54,924 nt of DNA from Verrucomicrobiales bacterium (GCA_018003315.1 JAGNEJ010000025.1:1-54924); one strand, 5' to 3'. Counted from the first letter of the stretch, positions 45,725 through 54,644 are shown. The notes: generated by a model from the sequence alone, not told the origin. Made by a program: numbers and translations.

Positions 45725-46468
45725 TCAGGCAGCGTCCTTCACCCAGTCGTAGCCTTTTTCTTCCAGTTCGAGGGCAAGTTCCGGTCCACCGGTTTTGACG
45801 ATGCGGCCGCCGCTGAGGACGTGGACCACGTCCGGCTTGATGTAGTCGAGCAGGCGCTGGTAGTGGGTGATGACCAGAAAGCCGCGCTCCGTCGAGCGCA
45901 TCGCGTTGACGCCATCCGCCACCACCTTCAACGCGTCGATGTCGAGTCCGGAATCGGTTTCGTCCAAAATGGCGTAGGTGGGGCTCAGCATCGCCATCTG
46001 CAGGATTTCGTTGCGCTTTTTTTCGCCGCCGGAGAAGCCTTCGTTGACGCTGCGACCGGTGAAACTGCGGCTCATCTGCAGCATGTCCATTTTCTTGTAG
46101 AGCAGTTGGTAAAACTGCACCGCGTCGAAGTCCGAATCCTTCGGCTGCCTCGCACGCAGGGCGGCCCGCAGGAAATTGGCGTTGCTCACGCCGGCGATTT
46201 CCATGGGGTACTGAAAAGCCAGAAACAGTCCGGCGCGGCTGCGTGCATCCACCGGCATCTCCAGCAGGTTTTCACCGTCCATGCGGACCTCACCCTCCGT
46301 CACCGTGTAGTCTTCATGTCCGCACAGGACTTTGGAGAGGGTGCTTTTCCCGGAACCATTCGGCCCCATGATGGCGTGGACCTCGCCTTTCGGCAGCGTC
46401 AAGGTGAGCCCGTTGAGGATTTTTTTGCCGTCGATTTCGGCGTGGAGGTTGGTGATTTCGAGTGACAT
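45725..46468 (-). CDS. sufC: Fe-S cluster assembly ATPase SufC
   Basis: A 247-residue ABC ATPase. Walker A is GPNGSGKST (35-43), the signature [12 protein letters not shown], and Walker [16 protein letters not shown]; the last two are diagnostic of SufC rather than transporter ATPases. SufC works with SufB and SufD as the cytoplasmic scaffold complex for Fe-S cluster assembly. Its start lies 31 bp after the Fur-family regulator stop, so they are probably cotranscribed. No sufB, sufD, sufS or sufE gene is in the window; downstream is a CvpA-like gene. Confidence 0.95.
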   Translation of the reverse strand: MSLEITNLHAEIDGKKILNGLTLTLPKGEVHAIMGPNGSGKSTLSKVLCGHEDYTVTEGEVRMDGENLLEMPVDARSRAGLFLAFQYPMEIAGVSNANFLRAALRARQPKDSDFDAVQFYQLLYKKMDMLQMSRSFTGRSVNEGFSGGEKKRNEILQMAMLSPTYAILDETDSGLDIDALKVVADGVNAMRSTERGFLVITHYQRLLDYIKPDVVHVLSGGRIVKTGGPELALELEEKGYDWVKDAA

Positions 46469-46499
46469 AGGATTTGAAGGGAATGGTGGGGGATGACGA

Positions 46500-46937
46500 T
46501 CAGCCTTGGCTGGCACACTTGGGGCAGAGGCCATGCAGTGCCAACTCAAGGCGGCGAATGACAGAACCGGGCTCCACCGGGAGTATTTTGAGGGCGCAAC
46601 CCTCCGCCTGCAGCGGCACGTCCCGGATGTCGCCGCAGCGTTCGCAGAAGAAGTGCCCGTGGTCGGCCAGGTTCGGACAGTAGCGACTGGGGCCGCGGTC
46701 GAGATTCACCTGCCGCACCAGTCCGGCCTGGGTCAATGCATCCAGGCAGTTGTAAACCGTTGCCAGTGAAATGCTGGGCATCCGCGGCTTCACCCGCAAA
46801 AACACCTTGGTGGCGGTCGGGTGGTCGCGTTCTTCCAGCACCACATCCAGCACCATCCGCCGCTGCGGAGTCAATCGCAGCTCGGACGGACTGTGATCAG
46901 CCACGGGCATTGCAGAGGAATCAGTTTGGACAACCAT
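46500..46937 (-). CDS. Fur family transcriptional regulator (Fur/PerR/Zur type)
   Basis: A 145-residue metalloregulator: winged-helix N-terminus ([26 protein letters not shown]) and dimerisation domain with two CxxC pairs, C98/C101 and C138/C141, for structural zinc. The regulatory site shows H93, H95 and D106, matching PerR H91, H93 and D104, but the residue equivalent to PerR Asp85 is Cys87. A Cys near there is seen in Zur proteins (for example M. tuberculosis FurB), so metal choice among Fe, Mn and Zn is open. ATG 46937 is preferred; the frame is open to 47000. A PerR-like box lies 61 bp upstream and sufC follows directly, which argues for control of Fe-S assembly. Confidence 0.9.
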   Translation of the reverse strand: MVVQTDSSAMPVADHSPSELRLTPQRRMVLDVVLEERDHPTATKVFLRVKPRMPSISLATVYNCLDALTQAGLVRQVNLDRGPSRYCPNLADHGHFFCERCGDIRDVPLQAEGCALKILPVEPGSVIRRLELALHGLCPKCASQG

Positions 46938-46997
46938 CGCGGATGGCGGTTTGAGGGTGATCGGACACCGGCACCCTGAACGGAGATTTCCTTTTAT

Positions 46998-47012
46998 CAA
47001 GAATAATTCTAA
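46998..47012 (-). promoter_or_regulatory. PerR/Fur-like box upstream of the Fur-family gene
   Basis: On the minus strand TTAGAATTATTCTTG, with a perfect AGAATAATTCT palindrome at 47000-47010. It matches the B. subtilis PerR box TTATAATNATTATAA at 10 of 14 defined positions in the 7-1-7 layout. It lies 61 bp before the regulator's start in an AT-rich patch, the expected place for autoregulation. Confidence 0.55.
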
Positions 47013-47054
47013 ATCTCAAATGACTTCGACCACCCGTTGGGTTGGAATTGCTGC

Positions 47055-48374
47055 TCACCGGTCTTTTGGAGGTGGGCTGGTGATGAGGCGGGCACCGCGT
47101 TTGTAGGTGACGTAGGCGTGGACCCAGTTGAGGAAAACGGAAATTTTGTTGCGGAAGCCGATGAGAAAAAGGAGGTGGACGAACAACCACATGAGCCAGG
47201 CGGTGAATCCGCGAAATTTCAGCGGTCCTGAAATGGCAACGGCGGCACTGCGTCCGATGGTGGCCATGCTGCCCTTGTCGAAATACGCAAATGCTGCCCG
47301 CGGCACACTGGCGGAAACGGGCCGGCCCAGCTTGCGGAGGCGCTGTTCTTCCCGGAGAATCCCGGCGACGTGCCGCCCCATCTGCATGGCGGCAGGGCTG
47401 ACCCCCGGCACGTTCACCCCGTTGCGGTCGGTGAGCTGTGCCAGGTCGCCGATGACAAACACGTCCGGATGCCCCGGCAGGCTGCAGTCCGGCTCCACGG
47501 GAACACGTCCGGAACGGTCCACCGGCAGGCCGGAAAGCCGCGCCACCGCACTGCCTTCAACCCCCGCAGCCCAGACAATGGTGGAGGCGGGAATGGTTTC
47601 CCTGTCGGCCACCAGCATCCCTGGTCCCACTTCCTGCACCCGGCAGGAGGTTTTCACGGTGACGCCCATTTGGGTCAGCCGTTGTTCGGCGTAGCGGGAA
47701 AGATCTTCGGGAAAACTGCCGAGCAGGCGCGGGCCGGCCTCGATGAGGATAACGCTTGCCTGGGAGGGATCGATCCGGCGGAAATCGCGTTTCAACGCCT
47801 TGTGAGCCAGTTCCGCGAGGGCGCCAGCCATTTCGACGCCAGTCGGACCGCCGCCGACCACGATGGTGGAAAGCAGCCGGCGGACTTCCTGGGGATCGTT
47901 GGCAGTTTCCGCTTTTTCATACGCCAGCAGCACCTCCCGCCGGATGCGCATCGCATCCTCCAGGCTTTTGAGACCCTGGGCGTGCTGCTCCCATCCGGGA
48001 TGGCCGAAATATCCGCTGCGCGCCCCCAGGGCGATGACCAGCACGTCGTAATCCAGCGCAGCATCTCCCAGCACGACCCGGCGTGCCGCCAGGTCCACCG
48101 AATGCACCTCCGCCATGATGACCCTGACATTTTCCTGTCCGGCCAGGATGGAACGGATGGGCTGGGCGATGTCCGTGGCGGAAAGTCCAGCCGTGGCCAC
48201 CTGGTAGAGCAGCGGCTGAAAGAGGTGGTGGTTCTGGCGGTCCACCAGAGTGATGGAAAATGCCGCCTGTGGAAGCTCCTTGCAGAAGGCAAGCCCGCCG
48301 AAGCCCCCGCCCAAAACGACGACGCGCTGCGGGCGGTCTGCATCCGACGGAGGAGAAACTGGTTCTGGCACCAT
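47055..48374 (-). CDS. ndh: Type II NADH dehydrogenase (NDH-2)
   Basis: A 439-residue membrane-associated flavoenzyme that oxidises NADH and reduces quinone without pumping protons. FAD motif VVLGGGFGGLAF (G22-G27), second nucleotide motif VVGGGPTGVEMAG, FVIGDLAQ (C-terminal FAD contact), and a hydrophobic C-terminal segment (WLMWLFVHLLFLIGF) for membrane attachment. Length is typical. It lies between hemC (124 bp upstream) and the Fur-family gene on the same strand, in a stretch of respiration and iron genes. I see no separate promoter. Confidence 0.93.
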   Translation of the reverse strand: MVPEPVSPPSDADRPQRVVVLGGGFGGLAFCKELPQAAFSITLVDRQNHHLFQPLLYQVATAGLSATDIAQPIRSILAGQENVRVIMAEVHSVDLAARRVVLGDAALDYDVLVIALGARSGYFGHPGWEQHAQGLKSLEDAMRIRREVLLAYEKAETANDPQEVRRLLSTIVVGGGPTGVEMAGALAELAHKALKRDFRRIDPSQASVILIEAGPRLLGSFPEDLSRYAEQRLTQMGVTVKTSCRVQEVGPGMLVADRETIPASTIVWAAGVEGSAVARLSGLPVDRSGRVPVEPDCSLPGHPDVFVIGDLAQLTDRNGVNVPGVSPAAMQMGRHVAGILREEQRLRKLGRPVSASVPRAAFAYFDKGSMATIGRSAAVAISGPLKFRGFTAWLMWLFVHLLFLIGFRNKISVFLNWVHAYVTYKRGARLITSPPPKDR

Positions 48375-48498
48375 GTGGTCAGTTCGGTGCAGAGCGTGCC
48401 GGAAGCAAGCGCGATGTGGAACTGACGCCGGAGCCTCTTGCAGAAGGAAACCAACGGCGCAGCCGCGCCCTCCTTGTCAGGACGGCTTCAGTAAAACC

Positions 48499-49485
48499 TT
48501 AGTCCAGCCCAGCCGGATGCGCGCGCCGCGCGGACGTCTGGTCTGCCACCTGGGCGAAGAGCCGCTCTGCGACCGCATGGGGATTCCCTGCGTTTCCGGA
48601 GGCCTCTGCCCGAACGGGCGGTTCCTCAGGATTCTGTTCACTGAAGACGATCGTTTTCATGTGCAGCGCCGGACCGTCCAGCGCCGAATGCAGCCCTACC
48701 GGCGTCTGACAGCCGGCCTGCAGGAGGTGGAGGAAATGGCGTTCCGCGGTGATGCAAAGAAACGTCTGCACGTGGTTGATGCGGTGCAGAATTTCCTCCA
48801 GTGCGGGGTTTTCACCAAAGATTTCGAACGCCACCGCACCCTGGCTGGCAGCAGGAAGAAACCGGTCCGCAGAGAGTGTTTCCTGGTGCAGGAGGGTGTC
48901 TTGAAACGGAAGTTCCCCGGCATGCAGGCCCAGCCGCTGCAGGCCGGCACGGGCGAGCAGCAGGCCGGCGAGATCCGGGCGGTGCGCCAGTTTTGTCAGG
49001 CGGGTGGGCACGTTGCCGCGGATGTCCTCGACCCGCAGATCCGGCCGCAGCAGGCGCAACTGGCGGGCCCGGCGCACGCTGCTGGTGGCCACCAGCGCTC
49101 CCGCAGGGAGGGTCGCCAGTCCGCCGGGAGATTTCGTGACGAGCACATCCTCGACCGGCGCCCGCGGGAGCACTGCCACGATGCGGAAACCGGCGGCCAG
49201 TTCCGTGGGCACATCCTTGAGACTGTGCACCGCGAAATCAATGCGCTGTTCCTGCAGTGCCTGCTCGAGTTCCCGGGTGAAGATGCCTTTGTCCACCGGA
49301 TTGGGACCGCGGTTGAATTCGGAAAGCTTGAGGTCCGGGCGCAGGTCTCCGGTGGTTTTGACGATGGTGCGCGCGACTTGCAGTTCCGGCCACGCTTCGG
49401 CCAGGGCGGCCTCGGTGAGTGCCGCCTGGGCCAGGGCCAGTTCGCTGCCGCGAGTGCCGAGGGTGACGTGGGTGAGCGGGGGCAT
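48499..49485 (-). CDS. hemC: Hydroxymethylbilane synthase (porphobilinogen deaminase)
   Basis: A 328-residue cytoplasmic enzyme that joins four porphobilinogens into hydroxymethylbilane in heme synthesis. It starts THVTLGTRGSELALAQA, contains HSLKDVPTEL and DIRGNVPTRL, and has the cofactor-binding Cys in LQAGCQTPVG. ATG 49485 is chosen because the family begins there. An upstream extension to 49554 would be translated from a terminator hairpin. It lies just 10 nt behind that hairpin's T-tract and has no Shine-Dalgarno sequence, so its expression signal is unusual. No other heme-pathway gene is adjacent; cytochrome-domain genes lie upstream. Confidence 0.95.
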   Translation of the reverse strand: MPPLTHVTLGTRGSELALAQAALTEAALAEAWPELQVARTIVKTTGDLRPDLKLSEFNRGPNPVDKGIFTRELEQALQEQRIDFAVHSLKDVPTELAAGFRIVAVLPRAPVEDVLVTKSPGGLATLPAGALVATSSVRRARQLRLLRPDLRVEDIRGNVPTRLTKLAHRPDLAGLLLARAGLQRLGLHAGELPFQDTLLHQETLSADRFLPAASQGAVAFEIFGENPALEEILHRINHVQTFLCITAERHFLHLLQAGCQTPVGLHSALDGPALHMKTIVFSEQNPEEPPVRAEASGNAGNPHAVAERLFAQVADQTSARRAHPAGLD

Positions 49486-49494
49486 GGAGAAGAC

Positions 49495-49525
49495 AAAAAA
49501 GATGCGGGGAGGCATTCCCCGCATC
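49495..49525 (-). terminator. Intrinsic terminator or attenuator directly before hemC
   Basis: On the minus strand GATGCGGGGA, loop ATGCC, TCCCCGCATC, then TTTTTT: a perfect 10-bp GC-rich stem and a run of six T, a textbook intrinsic terminator. It lies 48 bp past the stop of the LRR-cytochrome gene but ends only 10 nt before the hemC start codon. Confidence 0.85.
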
Positions 49526-49573
49526 CTTCTATCTCCGCCAGCGGCGGAGTGCAAATGGCACCTGGAGTTGTTC

Positions 49574-51004
49574 CTATTTCAGCAGTTCCGCGGGAATGCC
49601 GGCGTCCTTGACTTTCACGTCGGTTTTCGCCCCGGCATCGATCCACCAGTGAATGAGCTTCGCTTCCTTGTCCGTCAGCTGTTCCTTTTTCTTTGGAGGC
49701 ATGTGGTCGTCCTCCTCCAGCGGCAGGGAAATGCGCTTGATCACGGCACTTTCGGCTGATTTTCCGGAAACAACCGACGCCTCTCCACTCTTGCCTGACT
49801 TCATGACGGCCTCAAACGAATCCATGCGGTACTTGCCCTTCTGCTTGTCGGCGCCATGACAGCCCGTGCATTTCCGGTTGAAGATCGGTTGAATGACGGC
49901 GGCGTAAGCCAATTCCTCCGGGCCGACGGGTGTCGGAGCGACAACCGGCGTGGACGCCGCTGCCGGAGCAGGTGCCGGAGCGGCCGGCGGTGGCGGCGGG
50001 GCCGCTGGAGCAGGCTGGCCGACGATGTTGTCCCAGCCGAGATTGATGACGAGCTTGGGCCGCTTGCCGTGCAGCGATTCCGCGGCGGGTTTGGTGACGC
50101 TGGTCTGCCAGAGGTAGAGCGCCTTGAGGTTGGGCAGTTTTTCCAGTTTGGCCAGGCCGGCGTCCGAAATCTTGGTGCCGTAAAGGTTGAGGTACTCGAG
50201 TTTGGCCAGGTTCGCGAGGTGATCGAGCCCGGCATCCGTAATCGCCGTGTTTTCCAGGCGCAGCCGGGTGAGGTTTTTGGCACTGGCGAGGTGCTGCAGT
50301 CCGGCATCGGTCACCTTGCTGCGGCCCAGATTGAGGTCGGCAAACCGATCCGCCAGCGGCCCCAGTTTTGCCAGCATCCCGTCGTCGAACTTGTCGGCGA
50401 TGTTGATGACATTGAAGGTCAGGCCGGGATCATTCTGGGCCACCTGCAAAATGGGACTTCCCAGTTCCTTTTCGAGCGCGAGCACTTTTTCGTCACGGGC
50501 ATTGACCGGCGGCGCGGCGTGGGCGGTGGCGGCGGGATCTGCGGACGGCGGGGCGATTTTTTGCCGGGCCAGGGCGATGATTTTTTCCTTCAATTCGGCT
50601 GGCGGGGCTGCGTCCTTGATTTTCACCGCTTGGTTGGCTCCCGCGTCGATCCACCATTTCAACATCGCCGTTTCTTCCGCGGTCAACTGCGGTTTGTCCT
50701 TCGGAGGCATGTGGTCGTCATCATCCTCCGGCAGGATGATCCGGGCGATGGCTTCGCTGCCGGTGCTGTTTTTGGGGACGATGGCGGCGTTCTCGCTTTC
50801 GCCAGCCTTGAGCATGGCCGCGTGGCTGTCCAGGCGCAGTTTGCCTTTCTGTTTGCTGGCACCATGACAGGAAACGCATTTTCCATTGAAAATGTTCATG
50901 ACCACACCTTCCAGCACGGTCTTTTCCTCCGGCGGCGGATCGTCGGCAAAGACGAACGAAACACCCAGCAGGACACTGCAAAATAAAGGAGCGGCGCGGT
51001 TCAT
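49574..51004 (-). CDS. Exported protein with two planctomycete-type cytochrome c domains around leucine-rich repeats
   Basis: A 476-residue exported protein. Signal peptide to ~20; a first PVC-type (PSCyt1-like) heme domain with CVSCH (43-47) and HMPPKDK (candidate axial Met); a central block of leucine-rich repeats (VTDAGLQHLASAKNLTRL, ITDAGLDHL, ISDAGLAKL); a Pro/Ala-rich linker; and a second heme domain with CTGCH near residue 378 and HMPPKKK. Both heme domains end WWIDAGA. It should sit in the periplasm as an electron-transfer or sensing protein with an LRR binding surface. The upstream cytochrome gene ends 38 bp before its start, so they form an operon. Confidence 0.88.
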   Translation of the reverse strand: MNRAAPLFCSVLLGVSFVFADDPPPEEKTVLEGVVMNIFNGKCVSCHGASKQKGKLRLDSHAAMLKAGESENAAIVPKNSTGSEAIARIILPEDDDDHMPPKDKPQLTAEETAMLKWWIDAGANQAVKIKDAAPPAELKEKIIALARQKIAPPSADPAATAHAAPPVNARDEKVLALEKELGSPILQVAQNDPGLTFNVINIADKFDDGMLAKLGPLADRFADLNLGRSKVTDAGLQHLASAKNLTRLRLENTAITDAGLDHLANLAKLEYLNLYGTKISDAGLAKLEKLPNLKALYLWQTSVTKPAAESLHGKRPKLVINLGWDNIVGQPAPAAPPPPPAAPAPAPAAASTPVVAPTPVGPEELAYAAVIQPIFNRKCTGCHGADKQKGKYRMDSFEAVMKSGKSGEASVVSGKSAESAVIKRISLPLEEDDHMPPKKKEQLTDKEAKLIHWWIDAGAKTDVKVKDAGIPAELLK

Positions 51005-51042
51005 GACAGTTGCGCCATACGCCGGGGTTTCCCGCGGTCAAC

Positions 51043-52359
51043 CTAGGTAGATGCGGATTGCGGCGGTTTTTGTGCCAGAGAACGCAGTTTTTCGATCAAA
51101 TCCGCAGGGGCTGACTTGATTTTGATTTCGCGGTCGGCTCCGGCATCGATCCACCATTTGAAGACGTCCAGTTCTTCGGCGGTGTGCTGGGTTTTTTTCG
51201 GCGGCGGCATGTGGTCTTCGTCATCCTGCGGCAGCAGCATGCGGATGACCGATTCGCTTTGCGCGGAATTTTTCGCCACCACGGAGGATTTGCCGCTTTC
51301 TCCGGAGTTGAACAATTCGGCATAGAAGTCGAGCCGGATTTCCCCCTTCTGCTTTTTCTCGCCGTGGCAGGAAGTGCAGCGCGCATTGAGAATGGGCTGG
51401 ATCACCGCGTCGAAAATACTTTTTTCGTCATGAGCCACGGCGGAGGCAGCCGCATTTTCGACGGGCGGCAGCACGCTTGGAATGGCGGGCGGCGGCGTGG
51501 GCGGCGTTGTCGGCGCAGCGGGGGGGGGCGCACTCGGAGCAGGCGGCGCGTTGGGATTCACCGCCGGGGCGGCAGGCAGCGGAGCAGGTGGACTGGCAGG
51601 TGGATCCTGAGCGGGCGGATTTTCCTTCGCTGGCGCAGACTTTTTCACCCACGGCAGTTCGTTCATGATTTCCCCGTGGGTCAGCGTGGCCCCGAAATGC
51701 CCCGCCAGAGCCACGGCCACGACGGCTCCAGACAGGGAAAGACGGTAGAGCGCGGTGGTGGCACTGCCGGAACGCAGCAGGAAAAAGAACAGAGCCAGAT
51801 AGGAACACCCGCCGACGACAAGGCCGCTCAACAGGTGGTTGCGCAGTTTTTGCTCGCTGTATTCTGCACTGGCGAAATGCCCGAGCAGAATGCCGCTGGC
51901 GCACGCCAGCAGGTTGATCCACAGCAGCCAGCGAATGGCTCCGTCATGCAGGCGTTTGCGGCCTCCTACGATGCCCAGCAGCGCAACCAGCAAAATGGCG
52001 GCGACCGGAAAGTGTACCGCCAGCGGATGGGCCATGGCGAGAAAATCCTCCCATCCATCCAGAAAGGCAGGCGCGGGACGGTTCCGCAAGTGCCAGTAAG
52101 CATAGCCCGTGCCCCCTGCGATCAGGGTTGCCAGGAAGGCGGGGAAAACAACCGGTTTGTCCGGGGCCGGGGTGGCCGTTCGGGAATCGGGTTCGGCATT
52201 CATGGGCTGGGTGGTTTTTCCATCCGGGCGGGTCGTCCCTGGGTCCGGACGGGTGATGTAAAATTTCGATCCGCAGTTGGAACATTCGCCTTTTTCTCCC
52301 ACCAGCCCTTCGTCCACATCGAACGGCGTGCGGCAGGTCGGACAATGCGTGCGGATCAT
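51043..52359 (-). CDS. Membrane protein with N-terminal zinc ribbon and C-terminal cytochrome c domain
   Basis: A 438-residue protein. MJ0042-type zinc ribbon at the N-terminus (C6, C9, C26, C29), then several transmembrane helices (~75-230) including a DUF2231-like stretch (MAHPLAVHFPVAAILLVALLG), a Pro/Ala-rich linker, and a PVC-type heme domain with CTSCH near residue 328 and HMPPPKK. ATG 52359 is used; a TTG at 52368 is possible. A zinc ribbon facing the cytoplasm combined with a periplasmic heme domain on one chain suggests signalling or assembly across the membrane (inference). It is first in an operon with the LRR-cytochrome gene. Confidence 0.82.
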   Translation of the reverse strand: MIRTHCPTCRTPFDVDEGLVGEKGECSNCGSKFYITRPDPGTTRPDGKTTQPMNAEPDSRTATPAPDKPVVFPAFLATLIAGGTGYAYWHLRNRPAPAFLDGWEDFLAMAHPLAVHFPVAAILLVALLGIVGGRKRLHDGAIRWLLWINLLACASGILLGHFASAEYSEQKLRNHLLSGLVVGGCSYLALFFFLLRSGSATTALYRLSLSGAVVAVALAGHFGATLTHGEIMNELPWVKKSAPAKENPPAQDPPASPPAPLPAAPAVNPNAPPAPSAPPPAAPTTPPTPPPAIPSVLPPVENAAASAVAHDEKSIFDAVIQPILNARCTSCHGEKKQKGEIRLDFYAELFNSGESGKSSVVAKNSAQSESVIRMLLPQDDEDHMPPPKKTQHTAEELDVFKWWIDAGADREIKIKSAPADLIEKLRSLAQKPPQSAST

Positions 52360-52620
52360 ACGTTGCAACGGTACGAAAACTCTTCGGATGCTATGGGGTG
52401 AACCTCCCGCCGCAACCCATCGGAAGCTACGGCTTCACGGAACACTGCGGGAAACCCCATCGCCGTCAAGCCTGCCCCGGTGCGTGACCAGAAAACGGTC
52501 GCCCAGCGAACATCGCGTTTCGCCAAGGATTCCGTGCGGCGACCAGTGGACAAGTCCATTTCTGCTTGCTTAAATATTTGGCAATTGTGAAAAATAAACA
52601 TTGATGTAGCATCGGCACCC

Positions 52621-53532
52621 ATGCGGTCAGGAAACAAAAAACTCGGGCAGCGGGGACGCCGCGAGTCGCTGCTGGAACTGGGAACGCGCAGGAGCCAAAA
52701 CCGGCTGCTGCCGCGCCGGGAGCGGCGTGAACGCAAACGGCAGATCAGCAAGGCCGCGCTGTATGAGCTGGAGGAGCCCGGGGCCTGGACCGTCCGCATG
52801 CACTTGGTGGCCCAAATCTGCGGGATCGCGGTGTTGCTGCCGCTGGCATTCATTACAACCGAAACCTTCCTCACCTGTCTGAGTCATGCCATCGACACCA
52901 GCGCCTGGCGGACCGCTCCCTTTTGGTTTTTTTCGCTCGGACTCATCCTCTGGCTCGGAGTATTTTTTTTCATCTGGCGGCCGATTTTTCTTTACGTCCT
53001 CGGTCACGAAATAACCCATGCGCTCTGCACCTGGCTCTGCTTTGGGAGGGTGTACCATTTTAACGTGACCTCCGAGGGCGGCTTTGTGGAGACCTCCAAA
53101 AGCAACCTGCTCATCTCCCTCTCCCCTTACTTTATCCCATTGTATTCCGTGGTCGCGGCCCTGGTGTTCTGGCTGGTGGGCTCCTACATCGACCTCACCG
53201 CCTGGCATGCGACCGATTTTCCGTGGCTCCCCGGCTTCCGCTGGGAATGGGCGGGGTTCTGGGTGCTGGGATTCACCTGGGGATTCCACCTCACCTTCAC
53301 AGTGTGGATGATCGCCAAAGATCAGCCGGACCTGCGGGGAAATGGCACGGTTTTTTCCATCAATCTCATCTACCTCGTCAACATTCTGCTCCTGTGCGCG
53401 CTCATCGTGCTGGCCGCTCCGGGCCTAACCTGGAGGAATTTTTGCGACGAATGGGTGCTCGCTGCCGGGGACCTGCGCCAGGCGGTGAACGATTTCGGCC
53501 ACTGGATGCACCGCCTGGTCGAGCCGCTTTGA
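52621..53532 (+). CDS. Integral membrane protein with HExxH motif (M50-like peptidase candidate)
   Basis: A 303-residue protein with a very basic ~45-residue N-terminus (PRRERRERKRQ), then about six hydrophobic helices. HEITH (H129, E130, H133) lies inside a helix, as in site-2-protease-like M50 peptidases that cut within the membrane. The second M50 motif (NPDG/LDG) is not evident; SPYFIP near residue 167 resembles the short motif of M50B-like proteins. Catalysis is therefore only possible, not shown. The 251-bp gap in front is AT-rich near the start; a weak TTGTGA/TAGCAT pair (52585, 52607) would give an almost leaderless transcript. Divergent from the zinc-ribbon cytochrome gene. Confidence 0.7.
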   Translation: MRSGNKKLGQRGRRESLLELGTRRSQNRLLPRRERRERKRQISKAALYELEEPGAWTVRMHLVAQICGIAVLLPLAFITTETFLTCLSHAIDTSAWRTAPFWFFSLGLILWLGVFFFIWRPIFLYVLGHEITHALCTWLCFGRVYHFNVTSEGGFVETSKSNLLISLSPYFIPLYSVVAALVFWLVGSYIDLTAWHATDFPWLPGFRWEWAGFWVLGFTWGFHLTFTVWMIAKDQPDLRGNGTVFSINLIYLVNILLLCALIVLAAPGLTWRNFCDEWVLAAGDLRQAVNDFGHWMHRLVEPL

Positions 53533-53555
53533 AAAATCGTTTCCGGTGAGGGAAA

Positions 53556-54644
53556 TCAGGCCGCGGGGAAATCGGCAAGCCGCCATTCCGGCTGGCCGGC
53601 TTCGCGGGCGATGGCGTTGAACTCACTCACTTCCGCAGCGGTGAAAAGCAGCCCGCCTGCCTTCGCCGTGGCGGCAGCGGCGCGGGCCTCCGGCTGGCCG
53701 GGCAGCATGCACGATTCATTGCCGTGACCCAGAATGTCCGCGATGACTGCCTTGAGGTTGGCGACTTGGTCACGCCCCGCAGCGAAGGCCCCGCTGCTGA
53801 GTGAGTCCGGGTGGATGACCTGGAAATAAAAGCACGGGGTGCGCTTTTCCCCATCCGGAGCAGTGCGGCTGCGCAACGTGGGCAGGCTGCCGCCGATGAA
53901 TGCAGCCACCAACTCGTTGATGAGGGCCAGTCCGTAGCCCTTGTGGGTGCCAAAAGGCATCAATGCCACGGCCTGCGCGGGGTCCGTGGTCATGTGGCCG
54001 GAGGCATCGATCGCCGCATTGGGCGGCAGGGCGGCTCCTTCGCGTTTCAACTGCTGCACCCGCCCCATGGCCACCGTGGACGTGGCCCAGTCCACCACGA
54101 TGGGAAAGCCCACCGCCTTCTGGGTGGGAAATCCCCAGCTGTGGGGATTGGTGCCGAGCGTCGGAAACCTCCCGCCGAAAGGAACCACTTCCGCCAGCGC
54201 GGCGGTGCAGTTGGTGTAGGCGATGTAGCCGCGTTTCGCAGCATCCATAACATACCCGCCACCCCAGAGATAATGAAAAGCGTTGTCCACGCTCACCTGG
54301 CCGATGCCGTAGCGGTCCGCTAGGCGAATCGCCTCTTCCATGGCACGAAAAGCCGTGGCCTGGCCGAGCTTTTTGTGGGCATTCCAGATTTTCGACGCCG
54401 CAAAGCGGGAGGGAAGTTCCTCGATTTCCGCTCCCGGCGTGCACCCGCCAGCCCTGCTGCCGAAATAGTCGTCGAGGTGCAGCGCCTTGATGCCATTGTG
54501 CGTGCGGATGCCGTGCGTGGAGGCGAGATCGCAGAACCGGGCCGCATCCCCGGCTTCATCCGCAGTGAATCCCCGTTGTTGATAGGCAGCGGAAATGAGA
54601 TCGTAATGCAGGCGGTGCGGGACGACGTGGAACGATTCAGCCAT
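53556..54644 (-). CDS. Ldh family oxidoreductase (malate/L-lactate/ureidoglycolate dehydrogenase type)
   Basis: A 362-residue NAD(P)-dependent 2-hydroxyacid dehydrogenase of the type-II malate/L-lactate family, unrelated to classical Rossmann MDH. Family segments: ASTHGIRTHNGIK (catalytic His/Arg region), VDNAFHYLWGGGYVMDA, GTNPHSWGFPT, and PFGTHKGYGLALINEL. ATG 54644 is chosen as the family start; the frame is open to 54779, but that extension runs into the end-of-window repeat. The substrate could be malate, sulfolactate, ureidoglycolate or similar and cannot be decided here. Confidence 0.88.
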   Translation of the reverse strand: MAESFHVVPHRLHYDLISAAYQQRGFTADEAGDAARFCDLASTHGIRTHNGIKALHLDDYFGSRAGGCTPGAEIEELPSRFAASKIWNAHKKLGQATAFRAMEEAIRLADRYGIGQVSVDNAFHYLWGGGYVMDAAKRGYIAYTNCTAALAEVVPFGGRFPTLGTNPHSWGFPTQKAVGFPIVVDWATSTVAMGRVQQLKREGAALPPNAAIDASGHMTTDPAQAVALMPFGTHKGYGLALINELVAAFIGGSLPTLRSRTAPDGEKRTPCFYFQVIHPDSLSSGAFAAGRDQVANLKAVIADILGHGNESCMLPGQPEARAAAATAKAGGLLFTAAEVSEFNAIAREAGQPEWRLADFPAA

